64,000 bases of DNA from Weissella diestrammenae (GCF_014397255.1 NZ_CP060724.1:1-64000); one strand, 5' to 3'. Numbered from the stretch's first letter, positions 9,369 to 19,446 are shown. Notes: generated from the sequence alone by a model not told the origin. Numbers and translations are program-made.

Positions 9369-10679
9369 TTAATCTTCAAATTCAAATTGGAAATCCAAAA
9401 TCTGAACCGTATCACCATTGACCGCACCGGCATCTCGCAAGGCTTCATCAACCCCCATAGTCCGTAACTGTCTAGCAAATCGCATCAATGATTCTGTGAA
9501 ATTCGTATTTGTGCGCTTGAACAAAGTTTCCAGCTTATCCCCAGTCAAAATCCAGTAATTATCATCTTCATGAATAATTTCAAATGGTTTCTCATCAGCC
9601 TTGAATTCGTACATGGCACTTGCTTCAGGTTCAGCTGCCATCTCTTTTGCAATGAAAGCATCTGTCTCAGCAAGCACATCGGCCGTCTTTGCCATTAAAG
9701 GTTCCAAGCCTTCTTTTGTTAATGATGAAATTGGCATAATCACTGTTTCAGAATCATAATCTGGGTCAGCCATTAGCTTGGTTTTAAACGTAGTCAAAGT
9801 TTCTGCAGCGTCTGGCATATCCATCTTGGTTGGCACAATAATTTGTGGCCGATCTAATAAGGCTGGATCATACTCAGCCAATTCAGCATTGATTTTTAAA
9901 TAATCCGCATATGGATCACTATCAGGATCAATTCCACTCATATCAATCAAATGTAAAATAACCCGTGTCCGTTCAACGTGTCGCAAGAATTGAATTCCCA
10001 ATCCCACACCTTCAGACGCACCTTCAATCAATCCAGGCAAATCCGCCATGACAAAATCACGTCCATCAGGTAAACGAACCATGCCTAAATTAGGCACTAA
10101 CGTTGTGAAATGGTAAGCGGCAATTTTTGGTTTTGCAGCAGTCACAACGGACAGCAGAGTTGATTTTCCAACCGATGGGAAACCGACCAATCCCACATCA
10201 GCTAGGACTTTTAATTCAAGCTGAATATCAAGCTCAGCGCCTGGCTCACCATTTTCAGCGATTTCAGGTGCTGGATTCTTTGATGAGGCAAAGCGGATAT
10301 TGCCACGGCCACCACGACCACCGGCGGCGACAACCAACCGATCATCTTTGTCTACCAGATCACCAATAATTTCACCGGTTTCCGCATTAGTCACTGTTGT
10401 CCCTTGTGGCACACGAATAATCGTATCATCAGCTGAGGCCCCAGTCATACCTTTCGTCGCACCATTGCCACCTGGTGTGGCTTTAAAATGACGCTTATAC
10501 CGAAAATCCATTAACGTCCTAAGGCCCTCATCAACGACCATCACAACATCACCGCCATGACCCCCGTCACCACCAAAAGGCCCCCCCATATTGATGTACT
10601 TCTCATGTCGGAAAGAAACAGCGCCATCGCCACCTTTTCCACCTTTAACAAATATTTTTACTTGATCAACGAACGCCAT
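9369..10679 (-). CDS. obgE: GTPase ObgE/CgtA
   Basis: The 436-residue protein has the full Obg layout. The glycine-rich Obg fold comes first (residues 1-158, with [15 protein letters not shown]). The G domain follows, with the P-loop GFPSVGKST near residue 165, [10 protein letters not shown] as the G3 region, and a TKMD-type G4. The C-terminal OCT domain is about residues 350-430. Obg binds the 50S subunit, assists ribosome assembly and links GTP/ppGpp levels to growth. An AAGGTGG site precedes the ATG. The acidic end (FQFEFED) is usual for the family. A possible promoter with -10 TACAAT is seen upstream (TTAGCA, 18 bp, TACAAT). Confidence 0.97.
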   Translation of the reverse strand: MAFVDQVKIFVKGGKGGDGAVSFRHEKYINMGGPFGGDGGHGGDVVMVVDEGLRTLMDFRYKRHFKATPGGNGATKGMTGASADDTIIRVPQGTTVTNAETGEIIGDLVDKDDRLVVAAGGRGGRGNIRFASSKNPAPEIAENGEPGAELDIQLELKVLADVGLVGFPSVGKSTLLSVVTAAKPKIAAYHFTTLVPNLGMVRLPDGRDFVMADLPGLIEGASEGVGLGIQFLRHVERTRVILHLIDMSGIDPDSDPYADYLKINAELAEYDPALLDRPQIIVPTKMDMPDAAETLTTFKTKLMADPDYDSETVIMPISSLTKEGLEPLMAKTADVLAETDAFIAKEMAAEPEASAMYEFKADEKPFEIIHEDDNYWILTGDKLETLFKRTNTNFTESLMRFARQLRTMGVDEALRDAGAVNGDTVQILDFQFEFED

Positions 10680-11303
10680 CGTGATACCACCTTTCTGATG
10701 TTCATGCTAATTTTATTTTGTTAGCAAATCGATTTCATTCCAAACGCGTCGTCTGAAACTTAAGCCGACCGAATGACATAAACAATGAAATTTTAACGCA
10801 TGCTTAACGCCACGCAACTGCTGTTCATATGTCTCACCATTGTACCGTATTTATGGGGATAATGCTAATTGTTATTCCGTTAGACTGTGATTTTAACCCA
10901 TCATTCCGTTGCACTTATATCGACAATCTTAACTGATGACATTGATTTAATTTAATCCATTGTGTCTTGTCCCATGCTCTTTAGTGCCTAAATTAGCAAT
11001 TGCACATTGTTCAATTCGTTTGTAATAAAAAATGTGAGCCAGATTTGCTCACATTTTATAGCAATACTACTGATAGACATCAGCGTCTTGAGTGGCACGT
11101 CATCCGTGAACTAACTCATTTTATGTGTCGAGTATGGTCACCCATCCATGCCTAAAATAGCGCAACCTGTCTAAAAAATAAAATGTTTAAACGCATCTCG
11201 CATGAATCAACGACACCATCACCTAACACAAGTCAACTAGGTTGGCTAAAAATGAACGTTCACGCTTTTAGGGTTCTGTAGCGTTCGTCTCACCTAAAGT
11301 AAC
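10680..11303. other. 624-bp intergenic region between uvrC and obgE, no gene seen
   Basis: No protein-coding frame with a ribosome site was found on either strand. The minus strand contains one clear terminator hairpin (11058-11029) about 250 bp after uvrC and, nearer obgE, a possible promoter with -10 TACAAT. The 240 bp between the uvrC stop and that terminator hold short dyads (for example around 11238-11255) and could be a 3' UTR or a small RNA; nothing recognisable was identified. Confidence 0.5.
11025..11058 (-). terminator. Intrinsic terminator between uvrC and obgE
   Basis: An 11-bp perfect stem (11057-11047 with 11039-11029, loop of 7) is followed on the minus strand by TTTTTTATT. 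It could end the uvrC transcript or a separate small transcript. Confidence 0.8.
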
Positions 11304-13093
11304 TTAGTTATCCTGTAGTGCATTTAGTGATATTTTAATAGCCCGCACCACTTTCATTGAAATACCTAATTCATGTAATTCTTCATCAGGCGCTTGTGCA
11401 ATTTTATTCAATGATCCGTACTTAACTAATAATTTTTGTCTAATCTTTGGACCAACCCCAGCAATTTCATCTAATTTTGAGCCTAGAGACGATTTTGAGC
11501 GTAGACTTCGATGGAACGTGATTGCAAATCGATGCACTTCGTCTTGAATTCGCTGTAATAAGAAAAAACCTTGTGATTTTGGATCAAGCATTGTGTGCGG
11601 TTCATCAGCTGATTTTAACAAGTCCGCTGTTTTGTGATGATCATTTTTAACCATGGCTGCCACTGGTAACTGGTCCAAACCTAATTCGTCCTCAAGCACT
11701 TCTCGTGCTGCATTTAACTGAATAATCCCCCATCCATGAGAACCAAATCTGGTAACTCCGCATGTTCTTTTAATAAACGTGTGTATCGTCGTCTAATGAC
11801 TTCCATCGTTTCCGCCCGTTCATCGGCATGCGTCACTGATTTGATTTTATATTTACGATATTTTTGCTTATTGGGGACACCATCTTCAAAAACGACCATT
11901 GCTGAAACGATTTCTTCACCCTGCGTATGTGAATGATCAAAAGCTTCAATCTGATGAATTTTTTCAATCCCCAATGCATCAGCGATTTCCTGCATGGCGC
12001 CATTTGTTTTCTGTTCATTCATCACCATGAGCCGGAATTTTTCATCTAAGACAATTTTGGCATTTTTTTCTGCCAACACCATCAGTTCTTTTTTCTCACC
12101 ACGCTGTGGCACACGAACCGGAACATTCAAAACCGCACTGATCGTCTCAGCATCAACCCCACGAGGGACTAATATTTCTTTTGGTAAAACGGCATTCCGT
12201 CGATTATAAAATTGAAGAATAAAAGTTGTCAGCTCTTCGAGCGCATCATCAACAACCGCAAATACGCGTTTTTCTCGCTTTAAGAGACGCGCTTGTCGAA
12301 TAAAAAACACTTGCACTGAGAGCCAACCTTTATCCATATAAAAATTAAACAGATCACGTGGTGTGCCATCTTTTGAGATAATTTTTTGTTTCTCAACTGT
12401 TTCCGTTATAAATTTCAATTGATCACGGATATCTGCTGCACGTTCAAATTCCAAATTTTCCGCAGCCTGCGACATTTTTTGATTTAAAATCTTAGCGACT
12501 TCTTTCGTATCACCGTCTAAGAAGCGTTGAATGCGTTTAATTTGGGCTTGATATTCAGCAACTGGGACCTCATGCCAGCAGGGACCCAAACATTGTCCCA
12601 TATTGGCATACAAACATGGTCGCCCCTGCCAGCCATTACAACGACGTAATGGATAATTCTTTTGCAGAAAATGCAACGTTTCTTGTGCTGCATAAACGTT
12701 AGGATAGGGACCAAAATACTGAGCACCGTCTTTTTTGACGTCACTTGCTAATTCAATTTTCGGGTCGCGATCATTTGTAATTTTAATATACGGATAGCCT
12801 GTTCCCCGTTTCAGCCGAATATTATAATAGGGCTGATATTTTTGAATCAGTGTAATTTCAAGTAACAATGATTCCTTTTCAGAACTCGTCACGATAAAAT
12901 CAAAATCGGCGATATTACGAACCAGTTCTGCGGTTTTCCCATCATGTTCACTTTTAAAGTATGAACGGACACGATTCTTTAAGTTTTTTGCCTTTCCAAC
13001 ATAAATAATCTTACCGTTTAAATCTTTCATTTGATATGATCCCGGTAATGCAGGTAATAAAGCCAATTTTTGTTCAATATGTTCCGATGCCAT
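11304..13093 (-). pseudogene. uvrC: Excinuclease ABC subunit C, split by a frameshift in a G run
   Basis: UvrC makes both incisions in nucleotide excision repair. The first frame (13093-11714) has the GIY-YIG nuclease domain (GSYQMKD, IIYVGKAKNLKNR), the cysteine-containing LRRCNGWQGRPC region, a UVR segment and the start of the RNase H-like domain. It breaks at LVLMDGG. The second frame begins LEDELGLDQLP and carries the rest plus the helix-hairpin-helix tail (IAGVGPKIRQKLL). Together they give about 596 residues, the normal UvrC length. The break is at a run of five C on the plus strand (11727-11731); six would restore DGGIIQLNAAREVLED. No other damage is seen, so sequencing or consensus error is likelier than true loss. 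Confidence 0.9.
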
Positions 13094-13127
13094 GTTACTC
13101 GCCTATCCCCTCCATACTATAAATATT

Positions 13128-13364
13128 TCATTTCGCTAGACTATCATTTTTTTGAATTAATTCAAATCTTTTGACACCAGAAGCATGAAAATCAAGAAAT
13201 TCAGTCTGGCGTCGCACCCAAATGCGGTCATCAACCATTTGATCAATGTTCTGATAAACCACGAGGGGTGTTAAATTCGCGGTATCCACAGCTAAATGTA
13301 AAACAATGTACTCATGACCTTTAAAATGCCGATAGATTTGACCTTTTTCAACACTATTTGTCAT
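13128..13364 (-). CDS. DUF1653 domain protein
   Basis: This 78-residue cytoplasmic protein shows the DUF1653 pattern: YRHFKGHEYIVLHLA, then LVVYQN, then WVRRQTEFLD. Function is unknown; the family is small, single-domain and widespread. A GTGAGGAAAA site precedes the ATG, and its start overlaps the end of the VanZ-family gene by 11 bp. It is followed 34 bp later by uvrC, so vanZ-like, DUF1653 and uvrC form a compact unit. Confidence 0.85.
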   Translation of the reverse strand: MTNSVEKGQIYRHFKGHEYIVLHLAVDTANLTPLVVYQNIDQMVDDRIWVRRQTEFLDFHASGVKRFELIQKNDSLAK

Positions 13365-13869
13365 TTTTCCTCACCTTTTTTAATTGATTAATTGTTTGCC
13401 ATACCGTAACAGTGATAATAGCAGTCAGTGCCCCATAGCTATCCAACATGACATCTTGAAATAGCGGAGTCCGACCGCCGGTTTGCATCTGATGATATTC
13501 ATCAAGGGCCGCATAGCCAGTTGCCACAAAATAACAAATCACACTCGCTAGTAACCAATGGTTAAGTCGCCGCTTTAAGCCATTAAATAGTCCTAATCCC
13601 ATAATGAAATAACTTAGAAAATGCGCTGATTTACGGATTAAAAACTCAACATAATGAAAATAGTCGCGCGAGGCATCATGCATTTGGCCAGCATAATTTA
13701 ATCGAAAATGCGTTAAAAAATGTTTACCGGGTTGTGCTTTGAGCACTGCATGCAAGAAACTTTGCTGATTCTGTTGCTCATAAGTTTGACTACTTGAAAT
13801 AAACAAGATGACCATCATTAAAAAAGCCACACCTAACCAAAGATTTTCCTGCTTTTCTTGTCTGTTCAC
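13354..13869 (-). CDS. VanZ family membrane protein
   Basis: The product has about four membrane segments and the VanZ signatures: RKSAHFLSYFIMG around residue 85, ALDEYHQMQTGGR around residue 125, and FQDVMLDSYGA after it. VanZ confers low-level teicoplanin resistance in glycopeptide clusters, but most chromosomal members have unknown roles at the cell envelope. The GTG at 13869 is preferred because GAGG lies 8 bp upstream; an ATG two codons earlier is only 2 bp from that site. The 11-bp overlap with the DUF1653 gene suggests translational coupling. Confidence 0.88.
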   Translation of the reverse strand: MNRQEKQENLWLGVAFLMMVILFISSSQTYEQQNQQSFLHAVLKAQPGKHFLTHFRLNYAGQMHDASRDYFHYVEFLIRKSAHFLSYFIMGLGLFNGLKRRLNHWLLASVICYFVATGYAALDEYHQMQTGGRTPLFQDVMLDSYGALTAIITVTVWQTINQLKKVRKNDK

Positions 13870-13927
13870 AACCATGACCTCAATTTTTTACTTGTCCTTC
13901 TCAACAAGGCTTTGATTCTATTGTATC

Positions 13928-13963
13928 AAAAAATGCAACCATCTATATTCACAGATAGTTGCA
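13928..13963 (-). terminator. Intrinsic terminator after the glnQ-like gene
   Basis: TGCAAC.ATCT pairs with AGAT.GTTGCA (13963-13953 with 13944-13934), with one mismatch and a loop of 8. A T run follows on the minus strand. Confidence 0.85.
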
Positions 13964-13990
13964 CTGGCTTCAAACGTTAAACTCGTTTGA

Positions 13991-14728
13991 TTATAACAAG
14001 ATTTTTGCTAAGAAATTTTTAGCTCGGTCAGTTTTGGTCTGTTCAAAAAATGCAGTTGGTGTTCCCTCTTCTTGAATGTATCCACCATCCATAAACCAAA
14101 TCTTAGAGGCAACTTCTTTTGCAAACCCCATTTCATGCGTTACCACCAACATCGTCATACCATCTTCTGCTAATGATTGCATGACCTGCAAGACTTCACC
14201 AACCATTTCAGGATCAAGGGCAGAGGTTGGTTCATCAAATAATAACATCTTAGGTTGCATTGTCAATGCCCGTGCTATTGCAACACGTTGTTTCTGTCCC
14301 CCAGATAGCGATGACGGATAAACATCTGCCTTATCTGATAGACCTACCTTATCGAGCAATGAAAGGGCCAACTTTTTTGCTTCCTGACGACCAACTCCTT
14401 TAACTTTCGTGGGTGCTAATAGCAAATTCTCTAACACAGTTATATTAGGGAATAAATTAAAGCTTTGAAAGACCATACACAAATCTTCACGAACTTCATC
14501 CAGTTTGCTTTCACTGAGGGTTGTTAAATCATAACCATCAAAATGAATAGATCCCGTTGATGGCGCCTCTAACATATTTAACGCTCGTAAAAACGTTGAT
14601 TTTCCAGAACCTGATGGTCCAAGAATTGCAATCACTTCACCCTCTTGTACCTCATTTGAAATGCCTTTCAAAACTTCATTTGTACCGTAAGTCTTTGTTA
14701 TTTTATCAATCGTCATTAATACCGACAT
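13991..14728 (-). CDS. Polar amino-acid ABC transporter ATP-binding protein (GlnQ type)
   Basis: The 245-residue protein is an ABC ATPase of the amino-acid importer subfamily. It has Walker [10 protein letters not shown] near residue 36, the Q-loop in [10 protein letters not shown], the signature SLSGGQKQR, Walker [15 protein letters not shown] and the switch histidine in VVTHEMGF. It would power uptake of a polar amino acid. No permease or binding-protein gene is adjacent: it has its own terminator downstream and a divergent small gene upstream, so it must serve a partner encoded elsewhere. GAGGAATAACA precedes the ATG at 14728; a second in-frame ATG four codons later is possible. Confidence 0.92.
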   Translation of the reverse strand: MSVLMTIDKITKTYGTNEVLKGISNEVQEGEVIAILGPSGSGKSTFLRALNMLEAPSTGSIHFDGYDLTTLSESKLDEVREDLCMVFQSFNLFPNITVLENLLLAPTKVKGVGRQEAKKLALSLLDKVGLSDKADVYPSSLSGGQKQRVAIARALTMQPKMLLFDEPTSALDPEMVGEVLQVMQSLAEDGMTMLVVTHEMGFAKEVASKIWFMDGGYIQEEGTPTAFFEQTKTDRAKNFLAKILL

Positions 14729-14847
14729 TGTTATTCCTCACTCAATTATTATTCATTTCATTGTACACCTTATGTAAATTTATGCAACAAAACGATTATT
14801 TATTCTTCCAGATAATACTACTTAATGCCCATTTTTAAGCAAGATCA

Positions 14848-14856
14848 TGGTATACT
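14848..14856 (+). promoter_or_regulatory. Extended -10 promoter of the small plus-strand gene
   Basis: TGG immediately before TATACT (14851-14856) makes an extended -10 element. The transcript would start about 16 bp before the ATG. No good -35 is seen, which is acceptable for an extended -10 promoter. Confidence 0.65.
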
Positions 14857-14879
14857 AATCGCAATTAAGGAGGTGTCCC

Positions 14880-15020
14880 ATGGCATTACATACAAAAAAA
14901 CAAGATACAATCGAAAAGACACTTGAAGATTTTATTGAACTACCAAAGAGTGATAATACCGAGAAAGACACGTTTTTAGGCAAAAAAGAAAATCCGGTCA
15001 AAGTATCTGAAGAACACTAA
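14880..15020 (+). CDS. Small charged protein of 46 residues
   Basis: The frame ATG (14880) to TAA (15018-15020) is preceded by AAGGAGGTG at ideal spacing and by an extended -10 promoter, so translation is well supported. The product is highly charged, with KKQDTIEKTLEDF near the N-terminus and no membrane segment or signal. It resembles the short SPJ_0845-type proteins of streptococci as I remember them, but that is unverified. It is one of only three plus-strand genes here and diverges from the glnQ-like gene. Function unknown. Confidence 0.7.
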   Translation: MALHTKKQDTIEKTLEDFIELPKSDNTEKDTFLGKKENPVKVSEEH

Positions 15021-15180
15021 CCACTTTAAATCATCTAGATTAACTTGATCAATAGTTCCCTTATTAATTTTTTTTCCAAGATTCATTATGTGCGTTTGCA
15101 ATACCTACAATATTATTTATATTAGTCTGTCTGATAATCATAGTGATATTATAACTTTATTCACTTATTTTTGACAAATT

Positions 15181-15228
15181 AAATAACCCCACTCGATAGA
15201 ATTAACTACCGAGTGGGGCTATTTTAAT
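15181..15228. terminator. Bidirectional terminator
   Basis: CCCCACTCG (15187-15195) pairs perfectly with CGAGTGGGG (15210-15218) around a 14-base loop. The flanks are A/T-rich on both strands, so it can end the small plus-strand gene and the minus-strand gene ending at 15254. Confidence 0.85.
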
Positions 15229-15253
15229 ATATCGATGTCTATCGCTATTTTGT

Positions 15254-16312
15254 TTAGTAATCACTACCCATGAACTTCTTACTCAATGACTTGTATGCAT
15301 CAGTAGTCGTATCAATTTTCCATTTTCCATCGACATTAGTGAGTTTGATTTTCTCAGGATATGAATCTTTCTTCATCTTCACTTCTTTCAAAACATCATC
15401 AAACTTATCAACGAATAGATTCATCGCACCGGTCTCGATTTGATCATATGACATATCAGAAGTTGAATCTGAATCAATAGCTGCATCAATGATGTCATAA
15501 ATCATATCTGAACTATCTTGCAAAGAAGCCGTCGTTGGTGTGACCTCAATTTCAGCCGTCGTTGGTGTTGCTTCAATCACCTTATACTCAACCTTTGCTT
15601 CTTTATCATTCTTTGCTTGTAACTTTTGAACGAGTTTATTACCAGCGTCAGCCTCTAATGATCGGTTAGAGAACATGTTTGACTCCATCCAAGCTATTGC
15701 GTCCTTATTAAATTCTTTTTGATCATCACTCTTGTCATTGGCCACAAACTTATCATACATTAGTGCTTCTTTTCCTTCAAAAATTGTAGAAATATATGCA
15801 CCTAATGCTTTTGCTGGTTTATCAGTTGTATCTTTCAATTTAACATCTGACAATTTTACTTCAACTTGCTTTTGATCTTTATAGTTACTGTCACGTGAAT
15901 CAATCAACAACTCATAATTTTTCAATGATGATTGTTTTCCTAAATCGAATACAACAATTTCTTTTGCACTTGATTTTGGTGAAACGCTTGCCCCATAACT
16001 CATTACCTTAATGGAATCTGAAACAATTGAAGATTCCATATCAGTTGTTTCATTTGTTTTAGTATTTTTTAATTTGAAAGCTTTTGAATCAAACTTAATT
16101 GATTGACTCGTCTTATTATTAACTTTGACATCTAGTTCAACGTAACGCTTGCTTTCGTCAATATCATTAATAATAACCGCATTTGCGGCAGTTACTTTTG
16201 CATCGAGGGGACCACCCACCGATCCACCTGTTAAGCTCGCAATGCCAAACCCACCTAAGACAACAACGGCGATTCCACCAATTATTCCACCATACAAATA
16301 TGATTTTTTCAT
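15254..16312 (-). CDS. Membrane-anchored extracellular protein (DUF4352/DUF5105-like)
   Basis: This 352-residue protein starts with MKKS and a single hydrophobic segment (about residues 6-28) without a lipobox cysteine, so it should be anchored with its bulk outside. Residues about 40-165 look like an immunoglobulin-like DUF4352 domain (conserved pattern of strands, IKFDSKAFKLKNTKT). Residues about 170-350 resemble the DUF5105 type (KALGAYISTIFEGK...) with a final VDGKWKI strand. Both domains occur together in Firmicute surface lipoproteins; function is unknown. AGGGGTAG precedes the ATG. The domain names are from memory and carry moderate certainty. Confidence 0.75.
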   Translation of the reverse strand: MKKSYLYGGIIGGIAVVVLGGFGIASLTGGSVGGPLDAKVTAANAVIINDIDESKRYVELDVKVNNKTSQSIKFDSKAFKLKNTKTNETTDMESSIVSDSIKVMSYGASVSPKSSAKEIVVFDLGKQSSLKNYELLIDSRDSNYKDQKQVEVKLSDVKLKDTTDKPAKALGAYISTIFEGKEALMYDKFVANDKSDDQKEFNKDAIAWMESNMFSNRSLEADAGNKLVQKLQAKNDKEAKVEYKVIEATPTTAEIEVTPTTASLQDSSDMIYDIIDAAIDSDSTSDMSYDQIETGAMNLFVDKFDDVLKEVKMKKDSYPEKIKLTNVDGKWKIDTTTDAYKSLSKKFMGSDY

Positions 16313-16619
16313 AACAAACTACCCCTAATATATTTTAAAACATTTTAAATGTTATCATATTTAATAATGAATGTATACTTATTTATAATGAATTTTTATA
16401 ATTTTTTTTAGTTAACATTCGTTATATTTGAACTGCTTTATCATGCACAATTAACATTTTTATTAGTTATATGACATATTAGTTCGTAATCATTTATCAA
16501 CAAATTTTTTGAGTATTTAAAAAGTATTTTATATATATTTATGTGTAAGAACAGCTATCTAAGTTGTTCTTATATTTCTATACTACTAATAATGAATTAG
16601 CATCATTCCAAAGTGTCAA
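16313..16619. other. Very AT-rich intergenic stretch, nothing recognised
   Basis: The stretch between the membrane-anchored protein and the decayed gene is strongly AT-rich. It should hold the promoter of the gene starting at 16312, but no clear -35/-10 pair was singled out and no frame is supported. Confidence 0.5.
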
Positions 16620-17883
16620 CACACAGTGCCTGTAACATTAGATTCATAATCATAATTATCAATCGTTGTAGCTTTCGTAGGTTGGTCGAAACGTACTACT
16701 GCCTCGACATTCGTGTGCCAATTATCACCACCGTCTACATGGGTAACTAATGACCGGGGATGGGAATGTCATGCTTAATTTAGTCAAAATCAGAACCATC
16801 TGACTTTGCACAAGTTAACGAATAGTTAGTCATCTGCCAAACACCATTCACAAATTTTACAACATAAACTCGAATATTGGCATGAGTAGTAAACTTATTA
16901 CCAACACTTTTGAAGTGTTAGATTGTTGTGTTATTGGGGACTGATGGCTCAGGCGTACCACTAACGTCTTGACTTTTAAGAAAGAGAGTATTGTTGTCTT
17001 ATCACTTGCTGCACTAGTCGTCGCAAAGGCAATATCAGCAAAGGCAATATCATCAGACACAATCGCACTCGACGCAGTATCATACAGCGAATTATTTTTG
17101 GCAATTTCCACTGCATTTTCGACTGCTATTGAGGCAGATTCAAAATTTGGAGTGAATGCTCCTAAAACATATCATTCAAGTAATTCAAAACATTCGTATC
17201 GATGTTGATAAGTATTATCATCAAGTCGTTACATGAACGCCAATTCAATCTGTTAAGACATCGTCATTTACGTCACGAGCATCTTGTGTTTTTATAACAA
17301 TTTTTAGATCATCTGCAAGTTCAATCTACAGTCGGTGCTGTCCCCATTGCCCAAGTTAATACTCCATTATTCATGTCTAAATCTGAAATATTTGAATTTA
17401 ATTCTTGACCATCGACGATAACAAATGTAATCGCGCCTGGTGTATTGTCATCAGCAATAATTCATCATTGCTATTCACTGATGTTGTTCTAACATAATCA
17501 ACCTCCTTGCCACCGCCATATTTTACGATCACATCACCATTTGTATTCGCTAATGAGCTGGCAACTACATCATCCGCTGCAACAGAGCCTAGTACTACTA
17601 TGGCAGTATTATCTGTCCTATAAGTGTGTTTCCTGCCAATAATTTCTTTGTTGCCACCGTACTAATTTGAACAGCCGTGAAACTAGCAGCACTTGATAAA
17701 ATAAAGAGCTCGTGCGCAAAACTATCGCTCTCTCCTCTCTAACAAACGTCGTGCCATTTTTTTGTTTGACAGCATCACCTTGCGCATTTTAGCTAGTGTC
17801 GCATCAAGTGCTAACATAGCTGTAGCAACTCCGACCTCCAATTTCTTACTATCTGTATATATTTTGTATCGTAATTTACTCAT
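16620..17883 (-). pseudogene. Decayed secreted or surface protein gene
   Basis: An intact start is visible: GAAGGAATTTTT followed by an ATG at 17883 and a leader MSKLRYKIYTDSKK with a following hydrophobic stretch, reminiscent of KxYKxGKxW-type signal peptides. The frame is then broken many times. Pieces that look like extracellular protein appear in different frames, for example KQKNGTTFVREE, YGGGKEVDYVRTT, GAITFVIVDGQELNS, NGVLTWAMGTAPTVD and an Ala/Ser-rich segment near 17100-16980. Several stops and frame changes separate them, so this is a real remnant rather than a single sequencing error. The parent family could not be named; the mixture suggests a repeat-containing adhesin-like protein. 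Confidence 0.65.
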
Positions 17884-17942
17884 AAAAATTCCTTCTATAA
17901 ATGCATTTAGAATAGATTTATTTTTAGTAAATAAAAATTTTT

Positions 17943-17969
17943 AATAAAAAAGGCATTAATCTCAATGCC
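17943..17969 (-). terminator. Intrinsic terminator after the TMEM175-like gene
   Basis: GGCATT (17969-17964) pairs with AATGCC (17957-17952) with a 6-base loop, followed by a run of six T on the minus strand. Confidence 0.75.
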
Positions 17970-17987
17970 GTGGACCTCTATATTAAC

Positions 17988-18542
17988 CTAATCAATAAAA
18001 AACAATTGAATGGTCATACTAATCGTAATGATTGCAATGATTAACATCGATAAAATTGGTAACATAAATGCTACAATCAATGCACTCAAATAGCCACCAT
18101 ACAAAATACACCGATAACCGAACGTATTTGTCGCATCTCGACGTGCACTATAATTATCCTTAATAACTTGTCGGTCTAGTATTTGAAATAGAATACTCCA
18201 TAATAACAAGACAAAAGCGAAAACAAACTCTGCTATAGTATCATTTGATGATTTTCCAACCCAATTCGAGGCGAACGGTACTAATGTGAGTACAAACAAC
18301 CATATACCATTTAAAAAATATGTTCGCCGTGATAACTGAGTGATCTTTTCAAATAAGTTGTGGTGATTATACCAGACCGTATAAATTAATGTAAAGCTAA
18401 TCAAGTAGGCTAGAAAAATTGGACATTCTTCCAATAAACCATGAAGACTATTTACCTCAGGAATTCGTAGTTCCAAAACCATAATTGTTGCAGCAATTGC
18501 AATAATCGCATCTGTGAACGCTTCCAATCTGTTTTTATTCAT
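17988..18542 (-). CDS. TMEM175-family putative potassium channel
   Basis: The 184-residue protein begins MNKNRLEAFTDAIIAIAATIMVLEL, the first-helix signature of prokaryotic TMEM175 proteins (R-x-E-A-F-x-D in place of RxxxFSD). About five more hydrophobic segments follow. Characterised bacterial members form tetrameric, leak-like potassium channels of two sets of six helices per dimer pair; this one has the single six-helix form. AAAGGAAGTG precedes the ATG. It has its own terminator and sits alone in an accessory region, so nothing in the neighbourhood sharpens its role. Confidence 0.88.
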   Translation of the reverse strand: MNKNRLEAFTDAIIAIAATIMVLELRIPEVNSLHGLLEECPIFLAYLISFTLIYTVWYNHHNLFEKITQLSRRTYFLNGIWLFVLTLVPFASNWVGKSSNDTIAEFVFAFVLLLWSILFQILDRQVIKDNYSARRDATNTFGYRCILYGGYLSALIVAFMLPILSMLIIAIITISMTIQLFFID

Positions 18543-18609
18543 ACTAATGAGACACTTCCTTTTTATTTATATTATAACATTATGGATACAGTTAATATTT
18601 ATTATATAA

Positions 18610-18639
18610 ATAAAAAACAGACTCTTAATTGAGTCTGTT
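18610..18639 (-). terminator. Intrinsic terminator after the TraX-family gene
   Basis: AACAGACTC (18639-18631) pairs perfectly with GAGTCTGTT (18625-18617) around a 5-base loop, then TTTTTTATTT on the minus strand. Confidence 0.88.
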
Positions 18640-18657
18640 GATATTTCTCTTTTGAGC

Positions 18658-19446
18658 TTAATGCAAATAATAGGCCAATACTGCTAATACAATAATATGG
18701 GCTGGATAAAAAATGTAAAAGAAATTACGCATGTTCTTACCCTTTTCACCGTTGTACCAGAGAATTGGTAAAGCGGCGAGTATCATCATCCATTGGTAAT
18801 TGTTGCCAAATAACTGTCCAAAGTCTTTTCCTATTAATGAAAATGCAGCCACAACAAATAATGAAGCAATTTGCGCCATTTTATTTCCATGAAAGATATA
18901 AAACAATACTGCCAAAGCAACTAATAAAAATCCGCCTTCGACTAGCAATATATTAGGTACCAAAATATTCCAGCCTAAGACCAATTGCAGAAAAATTTCA
19001 TTGCTTCCAACAATATTAATCAGATCTAGTGATCCAATACCTAATAATATCGGTACCATAAACCACGCTATTCCACGAACGATTGATCGTTGGACACGGT
19101 CCCCCTTGAAGTAGCTAATAGCAGTCATGTATACGGTACCTAGAAACAGGGTTCCAAAAATGTTGTTGACAACAATCGTATCACCAATGGAAAAATATCG
19201 ACTTAAGACGAAATCAATAATTCCCATTAACCAAAATCCATAAAGTAAACGTAACATATATTTTTTACGATTTCTTGTATGAATAAATCCCTCCGAACTT
19301 TCAAACAAAAAGATTGGGGCTGCCAGTCGTCCGATCCAATGAAAAATAATTGGAAAACTAAAAAATTCACCAATATGGTCGAAAACCATTGAAATTAGAC
19401 CCGTAATCTTAATTTGAAACCCATTCATTCCTTGCTTATTTTGCAT
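18658..19446 (-). CDS. TraX family membrane protein
   Basis: This 262-residue polytopic protein has about eight hydrophobic segments and the TraX features: MNGFQIKITGLISMVFDHIG at the start (conserved K-x-x-x-x-x-x-M-x-x-D-H), IGRLAAPIFLF, and a C-terminal YPAHIIVL. TraX N-acetylates F pilin in conjugative plasmids. Chromosomal relatives in Lactobacillales are common, and their substrate is unknown. There is no conjugation gene nearby, so a pilin role is not implied. AGAAAGGAGTG precedes the ATG. Confidence 0.9.
   Translation of the reverse strand: MQNKQGMNGFQIKITGLISMVFDHIGEFFSFPIIFHWIGRLAAPIFLFESSEGFIHTRNRKKYMLRLLYGFWLMGIIDFVLSRYFSIGDTIVVNNIFGTLFLGTVYMTAISYFKGDRVQRSIVRGIAWFMVPILLGIGSLDLINIVGSNEIFLQLVLGWNILVPNILLVEGGFLLVALAVLFYIFHGNKMAQIASLFVVAAFSLIGKDFGQLFGNNYQWMMILAALPILWYNGEKGKNMRNFFYIFYPAHIIVLAVLAYYLH

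Noticed and set aside
10127-10491. Plus-strand frames inside obgE
   Set aside because: They lie opposite a fully conserved ObgE G domain and have no translation signals.
11714-13093. Programmed frameshifting in uvrC, pepT and the MFS gene
   Set aside because: There is no slippery heptamer with a downstream stimulatory structure, and these families are not known to use it; a missing G in a homopolymer is simpler.
15021-15180. Possible extra small gene after the 46-residue ORF
   Set aside because: Only AT-rich sequence without a ribosome site or usable frame was seen.
16969-17208. 79-codon plus-strand frame in the decayed region
   Set aside because: It is the shadow of a Ser/Ala-rich minus-strand fragment of the pseudogene.
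18658-19446. TraX gene taken as a sign of a conjugative element
   Set aside because: No other transfer, relaxase or integrase gene is present, and chromosomal TraX relatives are common in Lactobacillales.
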